A DNA stretch of 19,791 nucleotides, taken from Desulfurobacteriaceae bacterium (GTDB taxonomy: Bacteria; Aquificota; Aquificia; Desulfurobacteriales; Desulfurobacteriaceae). Shown here piece by piece: positions 15,519 to 19,791 of this stretch. Where the stretch lies: positions 1-19,791 of the forward strand of contig JAMOPR010000034.1 in assembly GCA_027064485.1 (NCBI GenBank), written 5' to 3'. The position numbers and the translations under genes are program-made. How positions within the stretch are numbered: position 1 is the first letter of the stretch; each line of letters begins with the position of its first letter. The notes under the pieces were generated by a model. The model was given only the letters and a program-made list of their open reading frames with translations. It did no database searches and had not been told where the DNA came from.

Positions 15519-15980
15519 ATGTCGAGACCTTCCTGGAATGAGTATTTTATGTCTATTGCAGAGTTGGTTTCTTCCCGTTCAACGTGCCTTCGCAGGAAGG
15601 TCGGGGCTGTTTTAGTTAAGGATAAAAGAATAATTGCTACAGGCTATAACGGTCCTCCTACGGGTTTGAAGCATCCAGATGAAGTTGGATGTTTGAGAGA
15701 GAAGTTAAACGTTCCGAGCGGTCAGAGACATGAGCTTTGCAGAGGTCTTCATGCTGAGCAGAATGCCATAATACAGGCTGCTCTTCACGGTGTTTCTACT
15801 AAAGGTTCTATTCTTTACTGCACTCATTGTCCCTGTTCTTTGTGCGTTAAGATGTTGATAAACGCAGGAATTGAAAAAGTAATATACAAAGAAGGGTATC
15901 CTGATTGGCTTGCAAAGGAGATTGCAAAAGAGGCAAACCTACCGCTGATAGAGTTTTCTTCCATTAGTAAATCTTCCTGA
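15519..15980 (+). CDS. dCMP deaminase (ComEB type)
   Basis: Zinc enzyme deaminating dCMP to dUMP, a source of dTMP. It has 153 residues. Cytidine/deoxycytidylate deaminase motif: GLHAEQNAI with His78 as zinc ligand and Glu80 as the proton shuttle, then THCPCSLCV with Cys106 and Cys109 as zinc ligands. The N-terminus [29 protein letters not shown]... and [10 protein letters not shown] are characteristic of the dCMP deaminase branch rather than CDA or tRNA deaminase. A His/Cys-rich insert (CLREKL...[10 protein letters not shown]) corresponds to the second zinc or effector region of this branch. It follows the 42-residue peptide by six bases. The last 17 bp overlap the convergent permease gene. 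Confidence 0.93.
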   Translation: MSRPSWNEYFMSIAELVSSRSTCLRRKVGAVLVKDKRIIATGYNGPPTGLKHPDEVGCLREKLNVPSGQRHELCRGLHAEQNAIIQAALHGVSTKGSILYCTHCPCSLCVKMLINAGIEKVIYKEGYPDWLAKEIAKEANLPLIEFSSISKSS

Positions 15981-17067
15981 GAAAATAGTTGCTCAGTCCG
16001 AAAAGGATTGTTCCCTGTAGGAAAAGGTAGAGAAGGTTTTTGTATAAAAATTCTAAAGATAAACCTTTTATTGCTACTGCGTAGGCTCCATCTATGTAGA
16101 ACTTTAGTGGGGATAAGTTTGATAGCCATTGGAGGATTTTAGGCATTGTTTCTATGGGTGTCCAGTCCCCCGATAGGTAGAGTATAGGAATTAGGATTAG
16201 AACGGTAAGTTGTGATACTTGGAGCATGTTTTTTGAAAGAGATGCGATGAAAAGGGACAATCCTACCGTTGTAAATATGTAGAATGCGGTGAGAATTGCA
16301 AAATCCCCCACCCTCCCATGGAACGGAACCGAACAAAACCGTTGAATAGTTACAGAAATGGCAAATACGGAAGATAGCAGGATAATGATTCCCATGGAAA
16401 TAGCTTTTACTAAAAGGAATGTGTGCGTTTTTACTGGAGATACCATGAGCATTTCTATGTTTCCTCTCTCTTTTTCCATAACGACGGCAGAAGCGGGAAG
16501 CAAAAGAAGGAATAAGGTAATCACAGTGAGAAGTTCGGAGTAAGCCATAAATATTTTGCTGGAGGCATTTTGGTTAAAGAATATTCTCGGTTTAGCTTCT
16601 ACAATTCCGAATTCCATTGAAGGATATACGGGAATTAACCTGAGCAGAAAATTGTAAATGATTTCTTGTGCATAAGCGGAGAAGAGATAGCTACTGCTTA
16701 TTTCGGCGCCGTTAACAATAACTCCTACTTTTCCGCTTTTTCCCTCTTTCAGTTTTTCTTCAAAGTGGGGTGGTATACGGATTATTCCTATAGCTTTGTT
16801 CTCCAACAGTAACGTTTCTAAATCTTTATTGCTCGTTACGTATCCTTTGAACCTGAAGTAAGGTTGAGGAAAGGAGGAGATAAGCTCTCTTGAAAGCGGA
16901 GAGAAGTCGTAATCTTGAACGTAAAATTTGGCGTTTTTTAGGGTGAGTTCTATACCTGTGGCTGCCAGGTATATGTCGAGAGTGAAGGAGTAGATTAGAA
17001 AGAGTAGGAGTCCTCTATTTCGCAGGAATTGGATTATTTCTTTATATATGAGAACTAAGAATTTCAT
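15964..17067 (-). CDS. ABC-2 type transporter permease (second of a pair)
   Basis: Membrane subunit of an ABC exporter of the YhhJ/YbhR-YbhS class. It has 367 residues. An N-terminal transmembrane helix (about 12-37) is followed by a large extracytoplasmic domain (about 40-175) containing [21 protein letters not shown] split across the 'I.IP..F...L' pattern typical of the family. Five further helices follow, with [25 protein letters not shown] as the cytoplasmic coupling segment, given in pieces here (MEKERGN, E.LMVSP). It ends [14 protein letters not shown]...[10 protein letters not shown]. Start ATG at 17065-17067 overlaps the stop of the upstream permease (ATGA). Substrate unknown. No ATPase or membrane-fusion gene is adjacent. 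Confidence 0.87.
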   Translation of the reverse strand: MKFLVLIYKEIIQFLRNRGLLLFLIYSFTLDIYLAATGIELTLKNAKFYVQDYDFSPLSRELISSFPQPYFRFKGYVTSNKDLETLLLENKAIGIIRIPPHFEEKLKEGKSGKVGVIVNGAEISSSYLFSAYAQEIIYNFLLRLIPVYPSMEFGIVEAKPRIFFNQNASSKIFMAYSELLTVITLFLLLLPASAVVMEKERGNIEMLMVSPVKTHTFLLVKAISMGIIILLSSVFAISVTIQRFCSVPFHGRVGDFAILTAFYIFTTVGLSLFIASLSKNMLQVSQLTVLILIPILYLSGDWTPIETMPKILQWLSNLSPLKFYIDGAYAVAIKGLSLEFLYKNLLYLFLQGTILFGLSNYFLRKIY

Positions 17068-18170
17068 TGTGATTCCCTCTTTTTAAATGTTAGTATCGTT
17101 GCGGAGAAAATCGTCAGGAAGAACAAGAGCAAGGTGGCGGTTTCCCCAAAAGTTGCCTTTAGCGGTGCTGATTTGAAGAATTCATCTTTTAAGAGGTTTA
17201 AGTAGTAGAACGTCGGTATAGTTTTTGAAATCATTAAAGTTGTTTTATCCATAGAAGAGACGGGCGTTAAGTAGCCGGAATAGAGGTATGATGGGATTGC
17301 GGTCATTATTACAGACCCGATAAATGCGGAAACTTGCCTTTTAAAGAAGTTGGATAGGAACAGTCCAAACGATACGGCAGTTAACAAGTAGAAAAGGCTT
17401 CCGACCGAAAAAATGAACCAGTTTCCCTTAAATGGAACCTTGAATAGGTATAGAGTCATACATAGCAGTATAAGGAGATTGATTAGGGCTATTATCAGCG
17501 CAAAAATCAGTTTTCCCGTAAGGTATTCTACGGTCTTTATAGGTGAAGAGTAGATGTTGTATATTGAACCGCTTTCTTTTTCTTTTGTGATAAGCAGGGA
17601 GGCAAAGACAGCGGGAGAAATCAGCATTATCAAGGCTAACGTGCCTACCACTGTCAAATGTTGTTGGTTGAGGCTTTCATTGAACCAGTATCTCGATTCA
17701 ACGGAAATTTTAATTGGGTATTCATGCTTTGAAAGGTTGAAGTTGCTCGTTATTATGTTTATGTAGCTTTTAATTACCTCGGCTCTGTAAGGGAAAGACC
17801 CGTCTATGATTGCTTGAAGTTGGGTTTCTTTAGCTTTTTTAAAGTTTTCTTCAAATTTTGGAGGGAAGAAGAGGAAGAAGCGGATTTTTCCTTCTATTAG
17901 GTCTTTTTCTGCTTGTTTTTTGTTCAGTTTTGTTCCTTTAAAGTCAAAGTATTCTTTGTTGTTTATAAACTTTGCTGCTATATTTCTGGATAGGTGTGAG
18001 TTATCCATATCTACAATCTCAAAAGGAACGTGTTTAATATCCAACTTTAAACCGTAGCCGAAGACAAGCATCATAGTTATGGGAACAACAAATACAGTCA
18101 GTAGAGATAGTGGGTCTCTGAGCAGTTCTTTAATTTCTTTTGTAAGTATGGCGTATGGTTTTTTTGTCAT
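17064..18170 (-). CDS. ABC-2 type transporter permease (first of a pair)
   Basis: Paralogue of the following permease. It has 368 residues with the same layout: short cytoplasmic N-terminus (KEIKELLRDPLSLLTVFVVP), transmembrane helix about 20-42, extracytoplasmic domain about 45-180 with KIRFFLFFPPKFEENF, then TKEKESGSIYNIYSSPIKTVE as the coupling segment (shown within the 20-residue limit in part) and five more helices. The E.G.I....SSP.K..E.. motif is the ABC-2 hallmark. The pair presumably forms a heterodimer. Its ribosome site is weak (AAAGTG), and a possible -10 box lies only about 10 bases upstream, so the mRNA may be nearly leaderless. Confidence 0.87.
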   Translation of the reverse strand: MTKKPYAILTKEIKELLRDPLSLLTVFVVPITMMLVFGYGLKLDIKHVPFEIVDMDNSHLSRNIAAKFINNKEYFDFKGTKLNKKQAEKDLIEGKIRFFLFFPPKFEENFKKAKETQLQAIIDGSFPYRAEVIKSYINIITSNFNLSKHEYPIKISVESRYWFNESLNQQHLTVVGTLALIMLISPAVFASLLITKEKESGSIYNIYSSPIKTVEYLTGKLIFALIIALINLLILLCMTLYLFKVPFKGNWFIFSVGSLFYLLTAVSFGLFLSNFFKRQVSAFIGSVIMTAIPSYLYSGYLTPVSSMDKTTLMISKTIPTFYYLNLLKDEFFKSAPLKATFGETATLLLFFLTIFSATILTFKKRESQ

Positions 18171-18179
18171 AGCACTTTA

Positions 18180-18208
18180 ATTTTAGCCTTTATTGGGCGG
18201 GATTTAAA
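18180..18208 (-). promoter_or_regulatory. Possible promoter of the ABC-2 permease pair
   Basis: On the minus strand TTTAAA (18203-18208), 17-base spacer, TAAAAT (18180-18185). It predicts a start near 18173, only about three bases before the ATG. It lies back to back with the rpsU promoter, whose -35 begins two bases beyond. Confidence 0.35.
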
Positions 18209-18209
18209 C

Positions 18210-18238
18210 TTGCTTATGTTTGAGCAAAGACATATAAT
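18210..18238 (+). promoter_or_regulatory. Promoter of rpsU-yqeY
   Basis: TTGCTT (18210-18215), 17-base spacer, perfect TATAAT (18233-18238); start near 18245, 33 bases before the rpsU ATG. Confidence 0.65.
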
Positions 18239-18277
18239 TTGCCACCGAAAAACTTAAAAGAAAGGAGGCGATGCTTA

Positions 18278-18505
18278 ATGGCAACGGTTTACGTGCGTGA
18301 AGGAGAACCTTTTGAGAAGGCTCTTAAAAGGTTCAAGAAACTCTGTGAAAAAGAAGGTATATTGACAGAAATCAAGAGAAGGGAATACTACGAAAAGCCA
18401 TCCGAGAAGAGAAAGAGAAAAGCTATGGCTGCAAGGAAGAGACTGATTAAAGCGTTGAAGAAGCGTGGGCTTCTTCCGCCAAAAGGTAAGAAAAAGAAGA
18501 AGTAA
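18278..18505 (+). CDS. rpsU: Ribosomal protein bS21
   Basis: Small-subunit protein near the mRNA exit platform, aiding SD/anti-SD recognition. It has 75 residues from the ATG at 18278, nine bases after the AAAGGAGG ribosome site. An upstream frame extension begins at the -10 box and is excluded. Family pattern: [25 protein letters not shown] (in part), [18 protein letters not shown], and a very basic C-terminal tail ending in a lysine run, [10 protein letters not shown]. It forms the start of a two-gene unit with yqeY, 18 bases downstream, a pairing that recurs in many bacteria. Confidence 0.96.
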   Translation: MATVYVREGEPFEKALKRFKKLCEKEGILTEIKRREYYEKPSEKRKRKAMAARKRLIKALKKRGLLPPKGKKKKK

Positions 18506-18523
18506 TCGATAGGTGAGGGTTTT

Positions 18524-18970
18524 ATGGGGCTTAAAGAGAAGCTTTTGCAAGATATGAAAGAAGCTATGAAAGCTAAGGATAAGGTTAGGCTTTCCACTAT
18601 CCGTATGATTAATTCTTTAATTAAAAATGCTGAGATAGAAAAGCGCGGTGAGCTTACAGATGATGAAATCGTTCAGCTTTTAATGAAGTATGCTAAGCAG
18701 AGAAGAGAATCTATAGAAATGTATGAAAAAGGTGGAAGGCAGGACTTGGTAGAAAAAGAAAAGGCTGAGCTTGCGATAGTTGAATCTTACCTGCCGAAGC
18801 AACTTTCAGAAGAGGAAATTAGAGATATAGTTAAGCAGGCGATAGAAGAAACAGGAGCGTCCTCTCCAAAGGATTTAGGTAAAGTAATGAAAGTTGTTAT
18901 GCCTAAAGTTAGAGGAAAGGCTGACGGTTCTGTAGTTAACCGCATAGTTAGAGAGATGCTTGAAAGTTAA
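18524..18970 (+). CDS. yqeY: GatB/YqeY domain-containing protein
   Basis: A 148-residue stand-alone YqeY protein, homologous to the C-terminal tRNA-binding tail of the GatB subunit of aspartyl/glutamyl-tRNA amidotransferase. Its own function is not established. Visible marks: LKEKLLQDMKEAMKAKDKVRLSTIRMI (in part), KQRRESIEMYEKGGRQDLVEKE, AELAIVESYLPKQLSEEEI, and the C-terminal KDLGKVMKVVMPKVRGKADGS. All are in the expected order and the length is usual. It sits 18 bases after rpsU under the same promoter. The mutS2 -35 box overlaps its last codons. Confidence 0.94.
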   Translation: MGLKEKLLQDMKEAMKAKDKVRLSTIRMINSLIKNAEIEKRGELTDDEIVQLLMKYAKQRRESIEMYEKGGRQDLVEKEKAELAIVESYLPKQLSEEEIRDIVKQAIEETGASSPKDLGKVMKVVMPKVRGKADGSVVNRIVREMLES

Positions 18971-18987
18971 AGATGTTATGTTATAAT
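18960..18987 (+). promoter_or_regulatory. Promoter of mutS2 with palindrome at the start site
   Basis: TTGAAA (18960-18965), 16-base spacer, perfect TATAAT (18982-18987). The predicted start, about 18994, is the centre of the 11-bp palindrome TATAC-T-GTATA (18989-18999), which could be an operator; in AT-rich DNA it could also be chance. Confidence 0.6.
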
Positions 18988-19025
18988 ATATACTGTATAC
19001 GATATTACTTAGAATATTTGGGCGT

Positions 19026-19053
19026 CTCCACTCCTTTGGGTTATTGGAGGGGG
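19026..19053 (+). promoter_or_regulatory. Hairpin covering the mutS2 ribosome-binding site
   Basis: CCACTCC (19028-19034) can pair with GGAGGGG (19046-19052), six pairs and one A-G mismatch, hiding the SD of mutS2 (GGAGGGGG at 19046-19053, 11 bases before the ATG). The loop is TTTGGGTTATT. This would slow initiation or make it temperature- or factor-dependent. It is structural inference from sequence only. Confidence 0.35.
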
Positions 19054-19064
19054 TATTTATACTA

Positions 19065-19791
19065 ATGTTCAAAGGGGTGGAGCGCCAACTTGAATTTGAT
19101 AAAATTCTACAGATAGCTTCCAAGTTTGCCAAAAGTTCTGCCGGTAGGGAATCTGTTCTTTCCATTAAACCGATAGTTGAAAAAGAAAAAGTTCAGAAAG
19201 AGCTTGAATTAACGTTTTCTTTTTGCAAACTTTTATCTGAAAAGCCAGTTCCGCTTGAAGCTTTCCCTGATATATCGCCTATTCTCGAGAGGTTAACGGC
19301 TGAAGGCGTTATTTTGGGAGAATCTGCTTTTGTTGAGATTTTAAAAGTAATCAGGGTGGCGTCTATTTTAAAGCGGTTTTTTGGTGAGTTAGACGATAGG
19401 TTTGAAAGGCTCAGGGCTTACGGAGATAGAATTTCTGACTTTTCCGAATTAAGGGAGGTTTTGGAATCTTCGTTTGACGATTACGGTAATATTCTTGATA
19501 CGGCTTCTCTTACTCTTGCGAGTATAAGGAAAGGCATACTTGAAGTTTCCAGCCGCATTAAGAAAAGGTTGGAAGAGTTAGTTGCCAAATATAGTGAGGT
19601 TTGTCCCGACAGAATTATAACGGAAAGGGATGGCAGATACGTTGTTTTGGTTAAGCCTCACTTTAGAAAGAAGTTTAAAGCCATAGTTCACGATAGGTCT
19701 TCTACTGGACAGACTTATTACGTTGAGCCTTTGTTTGTGGTTGAAGATAACAATAAACTGCAGGAACTGAGAAGCAGAGAGAGGGAAGAGA
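19065..19791 (+). CDS. mutS2: Endonuclease MutS2, N-terminal part (3' end outside window)
   Basis: MutS2 is a MutS-like ATPase with a C-terminal Smr nuclease domain, acting against recombination intermediates or, in some bacteria, on collided ribosomes. The window holds 242 codons from the ATG at 19065 and runs off the right edge, so the clamp, Walker and Smr parts are not visible. Family marks: ERQLEFDKILQIASKFAKSSAGRE (in part) at the start, FPDISPILERLTAEGVI near 67-83, ILDTASLTLASIRKGI near 145-160, and RDGRYVVLVKPHFRKKFKAIVHDRSSTGQTYYVEP (about 190-225, in part). The last is the diagnostic MutS2 'GRYVV.VK...R....IVHD.S.SG.T.YVEP' segment. It has its own promoter and a 70-base leader. Confidence 0.94.
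   Translation, partial: MFKGVERQLEFDKILQIASKFAKSSAGRESVLSIKPIVEKEKVQKELELTFSFCKLLSEKPVPLEAFPDISPILERLTAEGVILGESAFVEILKVIRVASILKRFFGELDDRFERLRAYGDRISDFSELREVLESSFDDYGNILDTASLTLASIRKGILEVSSRIKKRLEELVAKYSEVCPDRIITERDGRYVVLVKPHFRKKFKAIVHDRSSTGQTYYVEPLFVVEDNNKLQELRSREREE

Noticed and set aside
18199..18215. Sigma-54-like GG-N10-GC pattern before rpsU (GGATTTAAACTTGC)
   Set aside because: Only the GG and TTGC cores match, and a better sigma-70 promoter with perfect TATAAT overlaps it. A housekeeping ribosomal gene is an unlikely sigma-54 target.
18239..18277. Extended rpsU start at TTG-18239
   Set aside because: It lies upstream of the predicted transcription start and gives residues unlike bS21.
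1..19791. Mobile elements, CRISPR arrays, tRNA or rRNA genes, attachment sites
   Set aside because: Looked for and not seen: no transposase or integrase, no spaced repeats, no cloverleaf or rRNA sequence recognised on either strand.

Overview
The window looks like ordinary chromosome from a thermophilic, chemolithoautotrophic bacterium of the Aquificota, most like the low-GC Desulfurobacteriaceae (Desulfurobacterium type). This placement is an inference. It rests on the AT-rich DNA, the Lys/Glu-rich proteins, the tight operons with 1-20 bp overlaps, and the pairing of PEP synthase with gluconeogenic and metal-cofactor genes. No marker gene settles it, and there is no sign of phage, IS elements, CRISPR or recent transfer. 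Coding density is very high. The longest stretch without a protein gene is about 180 bases (9628-9807), and a riboswitch fills it.

Layout, left to right. (1) 1-6159, + strand: the end of hemC (its start lies outside the window), then hemD and hemB, which with hemC are three consecutive tetrapyrrole steps. ppsA (PEP synthase) and pgi (phosphoglucose isomerase) follow, with overlaps or a 21 bp gap. (2) 6137-6853, - strand: a TrmH/RlmB-type rRNA 2'-O-methyltransferase that converges on and overlaps pgi. (3) 6921-7437: a well-formed promoter, a leader with two strong Shine-Dalgarno (SD) sequences, speD (S-adenosylmethionine decarboxylase) and a bidirectional hairpin terminator shared with the convergent dksA-type gene. 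(4) 7447-9627: dksA-type zinc-finger gene (-) divergent from aspC (+), which is translationally coupled to a small membrane protein with a possible PH-like domain.

(5) 9598-15347 is the most interesting region, a molybdenum operon. A sigma-70-type promoter sits immediately before an RNA with the features of a molybdenum-cofactor (Moco) riboswitch. Its putative terminator hairpin has a loop that is perfectly complementary over 12 nt to the 3' part of the aptamer. Behind it are modA, modB, modD, modC, a MoCF-domain molybdopterin-binding protein with a four-cysteine tail, and moeA. Molybdate uptake and molybdenum insertion into the pterin would therefore all be under cofactor feedback. (6) 15384-15980: an unannotated-size 42-residue membrane peptide with a His-rich tail, then a dCMP deaminase. 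(7) 15964-18170, - strand: two ABC-2 permeases with no ATPase gene beside them. (8) 18278-19791, + strand: rpsU, yqeY and the first third of mutS2, which runs off the right edge.

Most genes are confident family assignments. The parts worth a second look are the Moco riboswitch expression platform, the ModD and cysteine-tailed MoCF proteins in its operon, the 42-residue peptide, and the tandem-SD leader of speD. I do not see clear evidence of a wholly new defence or mobile system here.
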